Assembly: GCF_009811315.1 (NCBI RefSeq)
Contig: NZ_BLID01000005.1
Span: forward strand, 248,001-312,000
Origin: Vibrio atypicus
GTDB lineage: Bacteria > Pseudomonadota > Gammaproteobacteria > Enterobacterales > Vibrionaceae
Length of the DNA stretch: 64,000 bases
Direction: 5' to 3'
Shown here piece by piece: positions 19,387-27,964 of this stretch. The position numbers and the translations under genes were made by a program. The notes under the pieces were generated by a model that saw nothing but the letters and a program-made list of their open reading frames with translations, was not told the DNA's origin and did no database searches. Position 1 is the first letter of the stretch. Every line of letters starts with the position of its first letter.

Positions 19387-20160
19387 TTAAGCTGCGCTTA
19401 GGTGAGTCGTTAAGTAGGGCTGCCAAGCTTGTTGATATAGCTCTTTTGACTGGCTGCGCATGTTTTTGATTTGCGCGACTTCGAATTCGTTGAAGCTTCT
19501 ACGCTCTGCAGCCGCTTTGCGCTCAATTTTTTGAATTTGTTCGTAAAGATCGTGCTCTGGGCCACTTTTCACATCCGCAATGGCTTTCAAGTGAACTTGC
19601 ACTTCAGCCACTAGGTTTGTTTTTGGTAGTTGAACCAAAAGATTCAGGTCACGGTAGCCTGACGCGCCTGGATTTTTAAAGCGGTTTTTCACTTTAACTA
19701 TCGTGGTCTCACGATTTAGAACTTCGTAGGCAGACATTAGGCTTTCAATATCATCCGCTACGATGGTCGCTCTCGCTAGGTCAGTAATACGCTCGGTTTG
19801 ACCGTCTAGCTCGTATGCGATCTTCTCTTTTGCTCTCTCTGCTGATTTTACGCCAGCAAAGTAAGCTTCTGTTGAGGTTAGAAGGGCAGTACTTTTACAG
19901 ATGGTTTCGAGTTCGGCTTGAGCTTGATGCGCTTTGCTGTAAAGAATATCAAAATCAGAATATGGCTGAAGTGGCGTTGATGAAATTGGTTTAATGCCGT
20001 AAAGGCCACTTAGGTTATGTTTGAATGCTTGAGAACAGACTTCGTTCTGGTTCGCGGGACGATTTTCTTCACTGCCTGGTGCAGGTGGAACAGCGGCAAA
20101 CGCGGGTGCTCGGCTGAGCATCAAAAGCATTAGGGCCGTTGTACGCAAGAATAGACTCAT
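19387..20160 (-). CDS. relV: Small alarmone synthetase RelV (RelA/SpoT-domain (p)ppGpp synthetase)
   Basis: A 257-residue protein with a RelA/SpoT-type synthetase domain (about 75-205). Lys105, Asp127, Arg130, Leu148 and Glu186 stand at a constant offset of two from the residues I recall as essential in V. cholerae RelV (K107, D129, R132, L150, E188). RelV makes (p)ppGpp independently of RelA and SpoT. The start is firm: AAGGAG lies seven bases before the ATG. Unexpectedly, residues 1-23 read as a signal peptide (RTT, a hydrophobic core, then AFA), which would export a cytosolic GTP-using enzyme. It is near tpm and purT, as I recall for V. cholerae. Confidence 0.88.
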   Translation of the reverse strand: MSLFLRTTALMLLMLSRAPAFAAVPPAPGSEENRPANQNEVCSQAFKHNLSGLYGIKPISSTPLQPYSDFDILYSKAHQAQAELETICKSTALLTSTEAYFAGVKSAERAKEKIAYELDGQTERITDLARATIVADDIESLMSAYEVLNRETTIVKVKNRFKNPGASGYRDLNLLVQLPKTNLVAEVQVHLKAIADVKSGPEHDLYEQIQKIERKAAAERRSFNEFEVAQIKNMRSQSKELYQQAWQPYLTTHLSAA

Positions 20161-20486
20161 TCACTCTCCTTAGATTCGTAGTAGCTTAGGAAAAAGGTGT
20201 CAAAAAAGGTTTTGTCACTAAGTTCTACTTATCTCTAATCATTATCTTGGGGCTAATTCCGCTATTCCAATAAGGTTTTTCTGTTCCATTTAGAATATTT
20301 GAACTGGCTCCCATTTCATTGGAGTTCCTAGTTTCGCTTTAGTTCATCCTTAAGTTGTAAGTAAGTATAAAGTAGTTATATGAACCTAATCTGAATCGCT
20401 TCTTCAGTAACTCGTGAGAGAGGATTTTCTTATGAGTTACTTTCAGATAGGCTATGTGACCTACAAGTCAGAAACAGAGAATAGTT
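20161..20486. other. Divergent intergenic region relV/tpm
   Basis: This 326-base AT-rich gap separates relV and tpm, which are read away from each other, so it must hold both promoters. I see no open frame with a ribosome site, no RNA gene and no clear operator. Confidence 0.6.
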
Positions 20487-21134
20487 ATGAAGGATCGTGA
20501 GTTTTGGCACTCTAAGTGGGCGGCAAACCAGATCGGGTTTCACCTAGAAGATGTGAATCCATTACTAATTGAATACTGGTCGCATACCTTACCAACACCT
20601 GAAGACACAGTGTTTGTTCCTTTGTGTGGTAAGTCAGAGGATTTAGTTTGGTTAGCAAGTAAACACCAAGATGTGCAAGGTGTTGAGCTGAGCAATATCG
20701 CAGTTCGTGCCTTTTTTGCTGAACATTTCTATACGCCAATGGTGATGCCTGTTAACGGCCAACATGAATTGTTCCAGTTCGATGAGCTGTCTATTTACAC
20801 TGGTGATTTCTTTACCGCGCCCATCAAGCCTGTCGATATCGTTTACGATCGAGCATCTTTAATAGCATTGCCAAAAGAGATGCGAGAGGAATATGTAGAG
20901 AGAGTGAAATCCTTGCTCAAGCCAAGAGGCCGTATCCTATTGGTCACGTTGGATTACGATCAGGATCTCATGCCGGGTCCACCATTTGCGGTCCCTGAGT
21001 CAGAGGTGCGAGCGCTATATTCTGGTTTTAAGATCACCAAACTAAACAGTGATGAGGAGGCTGAGAAGCATCCGAAGATCGCGAAGCATGAATCAGCACG
21101 TTTTGCTGAAGAAGTGTACCTAATCGAATCATAA
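20487..21134 (+). CDS. tpm: Thiopurine S-methyltransferase family protein
   Basis: A 215-residue SAM-dependent methyltransferase beginning [19 protein letters not shown], the conserved substrate-proximal opening of bacterial TPMTs. The SAM pocket is seen as [16 protein letters not shown] (about 42-57) and [10 protein letters not shown] (about 128-137). Bacterial Tpm methylates thiopurines and, in some species, tellurite or selenium compounds; the native substrate is uncertain. Monocistronic, with its own terminator. Confidence 0.93.
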   Translation: MKDREFWHSKWAANQIGFHLEDVNPLLIEYWSHTLPTPEDTVFVPLCGKSEDLVWLASKHQDVQGVELSNIAVRAFFAEHFYTPMVMPVNGQHELFQFDELSIYTGDFFTAPIKPVDIVYDRASLIALPKEMREEYVERVKSLLKPRGRILLVTLDYDQDLMPGPPFAVPESEVRALYSGFKITKLNSDEEAEKHPKIAKHESARFAEEVYLIES

Positions 21135-21140
21135 TAAAAA

Positions 21141-21186
21141 CAGCGTTGGGTTCTTGAATTAGAAAGAATGCCAACGCTGCTTTTTT
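21141..21186 (+). terminator. Rho-independent terminator of tpm
   Basis: CAGCGTTGG and CCAACGCTG form a 9-bp stem with a 21-base loop containing a small inner stem, followed by CTTTTTT. It may also serve convergent purT. Confidence 0.88.
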
Positions 21187-21207
21187 CAAGATCTAGTTGC
21201 CAATCGG

Positions 21208-22383
21208 CTAGTAAACAATGTTCACTTTTGCTGCACTTGCAACTGCATCTTCTATCGCTTGCTCGATCGAATCACGTCGCGTGATAGCAACACCTAGTCG
21301 ACGGCGTCCATCAATATCTGGTTTACCAAATAGACGAACCTGTGTTTGTGGTGCCTCTAGAGCTTGTTCTAAGCCTTCAAAGCGAATGTTCTCTGATGTT
21401 CCTTGACCTAGAATGACTGCCGAAGCCGCTGGACCATACTGAGTGATGCTTGAAATTGGCATACCAGTAAATGCACGTACATGTAGTGCGAATTCAGAAC
21501 TGTCTTGGGACATTAAGGTGACTAGGCCAGTATCGTGTGGGCGAGGGGAAACCTCGTTAAAGATAACTGTGTCGCCTTTGATAAAGAGTTCTACGCCAAA
21601 AATACCGAAGCCTCCTAATGCGTTGACGACCTTACCAGCAGCTTCTTGAGCGGCTTTCAATGCATTGTCTGACATAACTTGAGGCTGCCAAGACTCTCGG
21701 TAATCTCCATCTTCTTGACGATGACCGATTGGTGCGCAGAAATGAACGCCATCAACTGCACGTACTGTTAATAACGTGATCTCGTAGTCGAAGTCGATGA
21801 AGCCCTCAACAATAACGCGACCAGCTCCAGTTCTGCCACCTTCTTGCGCATAGTCCCAAGCTTTTTGTACATCATCAGCGGTTTTGATTACGCTCTGACC
21901 TTTGCCTGAAGAGCTCATTACCGGTTTACAAACGCAAGGAATGCCCACAGCTTCAACAGCGGCAGAAAACTCTTGGTAACTATCGGCGAAACGGTACGGG
22001 GAAGTGGTTAAGTTTAGTTCTTCTGCAGCTAGACGACGAATACCTTCACGGTTCATTGTCAATTTGGTTGCGTTGGCAGTTGGAACAACCTTGAGTCCTT
22101 TTGCTTCTAGTTCGACTAGCTTATCTGTCGCAATTGCTTCGATTTCTGGTACGACGAAATCTGGCTTTTCTTTGTCAATGATGGCTTGGAGAGCATCGCC
22201 ATCTAACATATCCAGTGTATAGCTGCGATGGGCGACTTGCATTGCAGGTGCATTTTCATAACGATCGCAAGCGATGACTTCTAAACCAAGACGCTGACAT
22301 TCAATCGCCACCTCTTTGCCAAGTTCACCAGAACCAAGAAGAAGAACGCGAGTGGCATTAAGAGCAGTAGCCGTACCAAACAT
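21208..22383 (-). CDS. purT: Formate-dependent phosphoribosylglycinamide formyltransferase
   Basis: PurT uses formate and ATP to formylate glycinamide ribonucleotide in purine synthesis. The 391-residue protein has the N-terminal preATP-grasp domain ([21 protein letters not shown] at about 13-33) and an ATP-grasp domain with [14 protein letters not shown] and [17 protein letters not shown] precedes the ATG. A near-perfect PurR box lies about 65 bases upstream, so repression by purines is expected. Confidence 0.97.
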   Translation of the reverse strand: MFGTATALNATRVLLLGSGELGKEVAIECQRLGLEVIACDRYENAPAMQVAHRSYTLDMLDGDALQAIIDKEKPDFVVPEIEAIATDKLVELEAKGLKVVPTANATKLTMNREGIRRLAAEELNLTTSPYRFADSYQEFSAAVEAVGIPCVCKPVMSSSGKGQSVIKTADDVQKAWDYAQEGGRTGAGRVIVEGFIDFDYEITLLTVRAVDGVHFCAPIGHRQEDGDYRESWQPQVMSDNALKAAQEAAGKVVNALGGFGIFGVELFIKGDTVIFNEVSPRPHDTGLVTLMSQDSSEFALHVRAFTGMPISSITQYGPAASAVILGQGTSENIRFEGLEQALEAPQTQVRLFGKPDIDGRRRLGVAITRRDSIEQAIEDAVASAAKVNIVY

Positions 22384-22445
22384 AGGAAACCTTTCTAATT
22401 AAGTGGATATGAGTCTGGTGGGGATAATACGGATTAAAATAGAAA

Positions 22446-22461
22446 AAGCAAACGTTTGCGC
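22446..22461. promoter_or_regulatory. PurR operator of purT
   Basis: The 16 bases hold the perfect 12-bp core palindrome GCAAACGTTTGC, matching the known PurR consensus ACGCAAACGTTTGCGT closely. It is 63-78 bases before the purT start. Confidence 0.85.
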
Positions 22462-22758
22462 AAGTTTGAAGGAGCAATTACTCGCTACAATGAATTATTA
22501 ATGGCGTCAAATAACTTAAAACTTTGTTATGTGACGAAAAAATCTTCCCCAATAATGATAATTTTGACAAAAGCTGCAAAACAAAAAAGGAAATAGCAGA
22601 AATAGCTATTATAATCTTAAACATATAGATATCGTGTATTTTATAAATAATAACAGCCGCAACCATTTGAAATGTATGGAAAGCTTCGTCTCAGCATTGA
22701 GACTAAAGCCTTTGTATTGATCGTTTGGACGAGTGGCCAGATACCAGAAGTTGAACAG

Positions 22759-23964
22759 ATGCAGTATGACCCAAAACAGTCGATCAAAATTCCTATTGAT
22801 ACGCTTACAGTAGGGATGTTTGTTACGGCGATAGAAGATAGTAAACGTGTCAATCTTGCGAATGCCGGTCGAGTACCAACCAAACAGGCTATTGGTCAGT
22901 TGATTAAAAACGGGGTTAAATTTGCCTGGGTAGATCAGAGTTTGTCCGTTAAAGGCAGTGTTTTTAAACCGGTTTCCATCGAGGTGGTTGCTGAAGAGGA
23001 AAGCAGCAGCTTAAAACCGATCAAACGCAAAAAAATGAGCCGATTTTCCCAGCAAAAGAAAGCATCGAAAATCATCCGTGATGCGAAAGGCTTAGCGCAG
23101 AAAATCTTAAATCAAACCTTTGAAGGTAAGGCCATTCATGTCGACGAGCTGGATGGTTGGGCTGATGACTTGATTGAATCCGTGCTTATTGATTCCGATG
23201 CACTTCATTGTGTTTCTGCGTTACGCAGTAAGGACGAGTATTTACTAGAGCATTCTGTTAACGTCGCGACGTTATTAGTTTCATTTGGTAAGCACTTAGA
23301 TCTTCCTAAAGATACGTTAAAACAGATGGCGATCGGCGGAATCATTCATGATGTTGGCAAGATCAAAGTGGATGATAAAGTGCTACATAAGCCTGCGCGT
23401 TTGACACCCGACGAATTCGAACACATGAAAATGCATCAAGTTTACGCTGGTGAAATCATCACGACGGTGACAGGCCTAAGTGATATTAGTCGCGATGTAT
23501 GCTTAATGCACCATGAAAAGCTGGATGGAACAGGTTACCCCAATGGACTAACCGCTGAGCAAATTCCTATTCATGGGCGAATGAGCTGTATTGTAGATAT
23601 CTACGATGCGCTTACAGCGGATCGCTGTTATAAAAAAGGCATGAGCTCTGCCGAGGCGTTTAAAATTCTCTTGAGCCTGACACCTTTTCACCTTGACCGC
23701 GAATTGGTTTATAAATTCATCAATTGCATTGGCGTCTACCCCGTTGGGGCATTGGTTGAGCTGAGCGATGGTCGAGTCGGGATTGTTTGGACTTCGAATA
23801 CCGCTGAACCTCTTAAACCTGAGGTGAAGTGTTTCTATTCTAGAAAATATAAGCGCTTTATTGATGTGGCTTTTGTTGATACCAAATCAAGCAACGCTAA
23901 GATTGAAAAGGCGATCGCACCGACGAGCTTAGAGGTGGATCCAAAACCTTTCTTCGATATTTAG
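22759..23964 (+). CDS. HD-GYP domain cyclic-di-GMP phosphodiesterase with DUF3391 N-terminus
   Basis: A 401-residue cytosolic protein. The N-terminal DUF3391 (about 8-130) contains IPIDTLTVGMFVTAI. The HD-GYP domain (about 170-350) retains the metal and substrate motifs: IIHDVGKI, HQVYAGEII, HHEKLDGTGYP and DIYDALTADRCYKKG, so it is expected to hydrolyse cyclic-di-GMP. The ATG at 22759 is preferred because homology begins there; the frame is open 29 codons further upstream without a recognisable domain. It is divergent from purT and ends at a terminator. Confidence 0.9.
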   Translation: MQYDPKQSIKIPIDTLTVGMFVTAIEDSKRVNLANAGRVPTKQAIGQLIKNGVKFAWVDQSLSVKGSVFKPVSIEVVAEEESSSLKPIKRKKMSRFSQQKKASKIIRDAKGLAQKILNQTFEGKAIHVDELDGWADDLIESVLIDSDALHCVSALRSKDEYLLEHSVNVATLLVSFGKHLDLPKDTLKQMAIGGIIHDVGKIKVDDKVLHKPARLTPDEFEHMKMHQVYAGEIITTVTGLSDISRDVCLMHHEKLDGTGYPNGLTAEQIPIHGRMSCIVDIYDALTADRCYKKGMSSAEAFKILLSLTPFHLDRELVYKFINCIGVYPVGALVELSDGRVGIVWTSNTAEPLKPEVKCFYSRKYKRFIDVAFVDTKSSNAKIEKAIAPTSLEVDPKPFFDI

Positions 23965-23990
23965 GTATCTAAGGTTTTCAATTCAAACGA

Positions 23991-24029
23991 ACTAAAAAGG
24001 CGCTGTAAATAAGTGCCTTTTTAGTTTTC
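23991..24029 (+). terminator. Terminator between the HD-GYP gene and cdd
   Basis: ACTAAAAAGGC and GCCTTTTTAGT form an 11-bp stem, followed by TTTTC. The A/T symmetry suggests it works for both convergent genes. Confidence 0.88.
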
Positions 24030-24040
24030 ACAAGTTCTTG

Positions 24041-24928
24041 CTATACAGCCAAATAGCTAACGGGAATGTCTGGGTTAATCGCTTCTAATGTGGCTTGGGT
24101 ATCTGCTAAATGACTAATTGTACCATCCGCCATTTCAGTTAATGCAGCAGCTTCAATATCAAACAAAGACTTACCATCCAGAAGTAGCTGGATCATAGCA
24201 ACTTGAAGTGGCGGTAAGCTTGGATTAAACGCTGCATTTTCAGCGTAGGCACCTAAGTAGACTTTGCCGCCTTTGAGTTTAATAGCAACACCACTTAAAT
24301 TCTTAGTATAAGGCGCATGGCTGCGATTAAGTGCGCTCATGGCATCGACGACCAAAGCATCACTTTCTTCACATTGCTTACCATGATCGACTTTCGCCAT
24401 CAGACCAGATTCAATACCAAGGTCAGAAGGACCAAACGACTCAGGCAGGTATTGCTGGAGTGTCATTTCGTCACGCTGAGGAAGCTGAATGACTAACTCT
24501 TTTGCCGACGTTAATTCATTCATAAACTGGCGACAGTGACCACAAGGGCTGAAGTTGATGGTGATGTCTGAGATACCTTCTTCGCCTTTCATCCAAGCGT
24601 GGCTAATAGCGGACTGCTCTGCGTGAACGGTTTGGCCTAGCTGAGCGCCTAAGATCTCTACGTTTGCACCGAAGTATAGGCGACCCGATAAGCCACGGAC
24701 GATCGCGCCGACGTAGAAGTTTGAGATTGGAGCATAAGAGTATGCGGCCGCAAAAGGAAGTAGAGCGACACGAAGCTCGTCATCTTTTAAACCAGTAAGA
24801 GAGAGCATTTCGGAAAACTGCTGCGCTGAAAGAGTCGCGTCAAAGTTGTCGGCTAGCAGAATAGGGGAAAGGTACTCAGCTAGTTGGCTTGGCGCATCTG
24901 TTAGCGCTTGTTCAATGCGGCTTCTCAT
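24041..24928 (-). CDS. cdd: Cytidine deaminase
   Basis: A 295-residue dimeric-type cytidine deaminase, the size of the E. coli enzyme. It converts cytidine and deoxycytidine to uridine and deoxyuridine in pyrimidine salvage. Zinc ligands His102, Cys129 and Cys132 and catalytic Glu104 lie in VHAEQSA and SPCGHC at the same numbers as in E. coli. AAGGA precedes the ATG. The upstream gap carries two CRP-like sites and a -10 box with CytR-type spacing. The gene follows an lrgA/lrgB pair as in the E. coli yohJ-yohK-cdd arrangement, but with a hairpin and its own promoter between. Confidence 0.96.
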   Translation of the reverse strand: MRSRIEQALTDAPSQLAEYLSPILLADNFDATLSAQQFSEMLSLTGLKDDELRVALLPFAAAYSYAPISNFYVGAIVRGLSGRLYFGANVEILGAQLGQTVHAEQSAISHAWMKGEEGISDITINFSPCGHCRQFMNELTSAKELVIQLPQRDEMTLQQYLPESFGPSDLGIESGLMAKVDHGKQCEESDALVVDAMSALNRSHAPYTKNLSGVAIKLKGGKVYLGAYAENAAFNPSLPPLQVAMIQLLLDGKSLFDIEAAALTEMADGTISHLADTQATLEAINPDIPVSYLAV

Positions 24929-25011
24929 GTTGAATCCTTGTATAAACTTTAAATGATATCGTTGCGACAGCCTCTTTGAATAGTACAGCTGCGCTTTGAT
25001 ACTGGTATTTC

Positions 25012-25017
25012 ATTTTA
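25012..25017 (-). promoter_or_regulatory. Predicted -10 box of cdd
   Basis: TAAAAT on the minus strand (5 of 6 to TATAAT). A start about seven bases downstream (near 25005) would put the nearer CRP site at about -41, the class II position. Confidence 0.5.
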
Positions 25018-25037
25018 GGCGAAGTGAAGAACATTAC

Positions 25038-25053
25038 CGTGCATTTGATCACA
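25038..25053. promoter_or_regulatory. Putative CRP site 1 of cdd
   Basis: CGTGC-N6-TCACA matches 8 of 10 core positions of TGTGA-N6-TCACA. Its centre is about 41 bases before the predicted transcription start. Confidence 0.55.
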
Positions 25054-25086
25054 CTAAATAATGTAATGGAATTGTTGGTTACATAT

Positions 25087-25102
25087 TTTGAGTGAGCTCA
25101 CA
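25087..25102. promoter_or_regulatory. Putative CRP site 2 of cdd
   Basis: TTTGA-N6-TCACA matches 9 of 10 core positions of the CRP consensus. It is centred 49 bases from site 1, close to the 50-53 base spacing of CytR-regulated E. coli promoters. Confidence 0.6.
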
Positions 25103-25142
25103 CATGAAAACGATTGCAAGGAGTAATTTAGTGAAGTGAGTC

Positions 25143-25164
25143 GGGCTGATGTTGAAATCAGCCC
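25143..25164 (-). terminator. Hairpin after the lrgB-like gene
   Basis: GGGCTGAT, six bases, ATCAGCCC: an 8-bp stem 23 bases beyond the stop, without a T-run. It probably separates the lrgAB transcript from the cdd promoter. Confidence 0.5.
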
Positions 25165-25186
25165 TTAGAAGCATTGCTATTTCTAT

Positions 25187-25864
25187 TTACGCAGATAACC
25201 ACAAGGCAAACGCGAAGAACGAGGGCGCTAAGATAGAGGTAATCACGCCGCAAACGACCAAAGCCAATGAGCTAAACGCTGCATCTTGAGGATCTTTCTC
25301 TGCACATGTTGCTGTCCCGAGAGCATGGGAGACAGTGCCCATGGTAAGTCCTTTCGCAATAGGGTGAGTGATATTAAGTAGGTTGTAGATCGGATAAGCT
25401 AAAATGGCGCCAAACAAACCGACAATCAAAACTAGGATCGCTGCAATCGCAGGCTCTCCGCCTAAGTGGCTCGAAACTTCCATAGCAATAGGTGTTGTCA
25501 CCGATTTACCCAGTAAGCTTGCTATTAAGGTGATATCTGCTTGCATGTAAACGGCAATTAAACTGGAAGTCAGCATCGACATGACACTGCCGACACCACA
25601 AGCGAGCATGATGATTCGCCAATTCGCTCTGATTTGTGGAAGCTGTTCATAGAGTGGATAAGCAAGGGCAACGACAGCGGGTTGCAATAGATAGTTGATC
25701 CACTGATTGTCTGCGTAATAGATTTCAAATGGCACCTTGAGATAGGTGAGCATTGGAATTAACACGGCTAAACTGACTAACAATGGGTTCATGAATGGGC
25801 TATTGAACTTTTGACACAGCCAGCGTGCTGAAAAGAAGACGATGATAGTTGCGAGAATCCACAT
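25187..25864 (-). CDS. LrgB/CidB family membrane protein (YohK-like)
   Basis: A 225-residue protein with about six or seven membrane spans. The family signature appears as LLGKSVTTPIAMEVSSHLGG and, near the C-terminus, KGLTMGTVSHALGTATCAEKDPQDAAFSSLALVVCG. LrgB/YohK-type proteins work with an LrgA/YohJ partner; the pair was first linked to murein hydrolase control and later to uptake or export of small organic acids such as pyruvate. Its start overlaps the LrgA stop by one base (TAATG), showing coupling. Context upstream of cdd suggests the E. coli yohJK equivalent. Confidence 0.9.
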   Translation of the reverse strand: MWILATIIVFFSARWLCQKFNSPFMNPLLVSLAVLIPMLTYLKVPFEIYYADNQWINYLLQPAVVALAYPLYEQLPQIRANWRIIMLACGVGSVMSMLTSSLIAVYMQADITLIASLLGKSVTTPIAMEVSSHLGGEPAIAAILVLIVGLFGAILAYPIYNLLNITHPIAKGLTMGTVSHALGTATCAEKDPQDAAFSSLALVVCGVITSILAPSFFAFALWLSA

Positions 25865-26229
25865 TACTTGTGTCCTCCTTTCAGCATTCTATCCAGCATA
25901 AGCCCGAGAAGAACCAACACGATAAAGGTGCCTCCGACTGCACTGGCAAGAATAGGCAATGCATTAGCAATTAACATATCAAAATGCTCCATTAAGCCAA
26001 CGCTAATCGGAACAAATAATAAAACCATGTAACGGATAAATAAGCTGGCACCTGGTCGTACCCATTCAACAGGAACGAGCCCACTTGCTAACAAGGAGAA
26101 TAAAATCAGCATGCCAATGATGCTGCCCGGTATCGAAATATCGAGAAGAGTTTGTAGGTTAATGCCAGCCATGAGACATAAGAAAATCAGTCCCATAGAG
26201 ACGGCGTATTTCAGTAGTGTTTTCGCCAT
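25864..26229 (-). CDS. CidA/LrgA family membrane protein (YohJ-like)
   Basis: A 121-residue protein with four predicted membrane spans, beginning [19 protein letters not shown]. The frame extends 27 codons upstream, but this ATG matches the usual LrgA length. The family's [11 protein letters not shown] motif (about 34-44) and FVPISVGLM are present. It forms a two-gene unit with the downstream LrgB-like gene, TAATG-coupled. A 7-bp inverted repeat sits 30-47 bases upstream. No clear Shine-Dalgarno is visible, so the start is moderately secure. Confidence 0.87.
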   Translation of the reverse strand: MAKTLLKYAVSMGLIFLCLMAGINLQTLLDISIPGSIIGMLILFSLLASGLVPVEWVRPGASLFIRYMVLLFVPISVGLMEHFDMLIANALPILASAVGGTFIVLVLLGLMLDRMLKGGHK

Positions 26230-26258
26230 GTGTCGTTGTCGTCCGAAATGTAAAAGCC

Positions 26259-26276
26259 CGTTGCAAGCATGCAACG
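26259..26276. promoter_or_regulatory. Inverted repeat upstream of the lrgA-like gene
   Basis: CGTTGCA, four bases, TGCAACG is a perfect 18-bp dyad 30 bases before the start. The GTTGCA half-site resembles the CytR octamer GTTGCATT, so a CytR/LacI-type regulator is possible. Confidence 0.45.
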
Positions 26277-26390
26277 TCCAATACCAGGTGTAAGACCGGT
26301 ATGATTCCAATCGTCTTGATGTCAGCGCCTCATCACTGATTATCTATTTATATGTTCATGAGGCGACTGTAGGGTGCAGGCGTTAGGGTA

Positions 26391-27815
26391 TTAAGATACT
26401 AGCTTTTGAACGTATTGATAAATGGATTTTAAAATAGCCAGTTTCTTTTCATCACTTTCATGTTCGTGAACTAAGTTTTCCAAATTTAGGGTGTACTCTT
26501 CAATACGACTTTCGAAGTACTCGTGACAATGTACAGCCCAGCGCTGTTGTTCACTTTCATCTAAAGTCCATGGGAAGTTTCTCGCACGGTATCGGAATAG
26601 GAGTGGGACAATGCGATCATCATTAAATGAGATATCCAAAGCCGCTAGATTATTCGGATCGGTACCGCGGATAATATCCATCGATGCTTTATCCGCCGGA
26701 GAGAAAAAACCGTCATAAAGCATACTATCGACGTCATTGTCTTTGGCGTACTCTTTTTCAATACTGTATAGCCCAATCAGTTTCTCACGCACTTCTGGAT
26801 TTTGACGTAGAAGAGCAAGATTTTTCAGGCACTGCTCGCGGTCAATACCAATATTCTCCGCATTTTCTGCGGTTAGTGTTTTCGCTGGCGCTAAAATCGG
26901 GCACTTATTAAGGTGGACTAGTTTTACTGGAACCGGTAATTCACCTTCTTGTAGATCGACCCGTTTGGTATAAAGGCGCTCGTTCAGTTGTTCCACATCG
27001 AGCTCAAGTAATGGCTGAGGATCTTTTGCCAGATCAACCATGATGACGGCATTTTTATTGGTCGGGTGCCAAGCTAGCGGTACCATCCAGCTAGTGTAGT
27101 TGCACTCTTTGCCCAGCATTCCTGAAACGTGCATCAGTGGCGTCATATTAACGATATCGATCAAATCATTCAGTTTACGCTTATGACGCATATTCATGAA
27201 GTAATCGAACAACTTAGGTTGCGCCGCTTTGACTTTTTTGGCCATCTCAATCGTTGCGATAACATCTGCCATTGCATCATGGGCGTTAGCGTGCTCAATC
27301 CCGTTGGCGACAGAAAGGTGCTCCAGTTTAAAGCTAATAAAGCCTTCGTCGTTTTCTGGCCACTCAATACCTTCAGGTCTCAGCGCGTAACAGGCGCGCA
27401 TCACATCTAAAAGATCCCAACGTGAGTTACCGTTTTGCCAGCTCCACGCGTATGGATCGATAAAATTGCGGTAACAAGTGTAGCGTGTCACTTCATCATC
27501 GAAGCGAATACTATTGTAACCAAGGCTAGTGGTATTGGGCGTTGCCATTTGTTCATGGATTTTGGCAATAAACTCAGGCTCTGGTAACCCTTTTGATACA
27601 GCCGTTTGTGGTGTTATGCCAGTAATAAGCGCGGCTTCCGGAGAAGGGAGGTAATCAGAAGGTGGCTGACAGTAGATGACAAGAGGTTCACCAATGATAT
27701 TGAAATCCATATCGGTGCGAACACCTGCGAACTGACACGGGCGATCTTTAGCAGGGCTAGTTCCCCACGTTTCGTAGTCGAAAAAGAAAAACGTAGGTTG
27801 ATGCTCTTGTTGCAT
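26391..27815 (-). CDS. sbcB: Exodeoxyribonuclease I
   Basis: A 474-residue DnaQ-superfamily nuclease that degrades single-stranded DNA 3' to 5' and acts in recombination and mismatch repair. The N-terminal exonuclease domain has FFFDYETWGTSP (acidic motif I, about 10-21), LGYNSIRFDDEVTRY (motif II) and NAHDAMADVIATIEMAK (motif III). The SH3-like and helical C-terminal domains follow, as expected for ExoI. Length and motif order match E. coli SbcB. It is monocistronic; a long-loop CGCCTCAT/ATGAGGCG repeat lies 26 bases beyond the stop but lacks a T-run. Confidence 0.96.
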   Translation of the reverse strand: MQQEHQPTFFFFDYETWGTSPAKDRPCQFAGVRTDMDFNIIGEPLVIYCQPPSDYLPSPEAALITGITPQTAVSKGLPEPEFIAKIHEQMATPNTTSLGYNSIRFDDEVTRYTCYRNFIDPYAWSWQNGNSRWDLLDVMRACYALRPEGIEWPENDEGFISFKLEHLSVANGIEHANAHDAMADVIATIEMAKKVKAAQPKLFDYFMNMRHKRKLNDLIDIVNMTPLMHVSGMLGKECNYTSWMVPLAWHPTNKNAVIMVDLAKDPQPLLELDVEQLNERLYTKRVDLQEGELPVPVKLVHLNKCPILAPAKTLTAENAENIGIDREQCLKNLALLRQNPEVREKLIGLYSIEKEYAKDNDVDSMLYDGFFSPADKASMDIIRGTDPNNLAALDISFNDDRIVPLLFRYRARNFPWTLDESEQQRWAVHCHEYFESRIEEYTLNLENLVHEHESDEKKLAILKSIYQYVQKLVS

Positions 27816-27964
27816 TATCTGTTTACCAAGGGTTTGAAAATCACTTAGGTATTAGACCATTGCAAGCTCGGCAAGGCAATCAACAAGGGAATATATGGTT
27901 TTGAATGGTATAAAAATGGCCGACTATTTGCCGGCCAAGTAAAATGTGTATTCGTTTGCAATGC

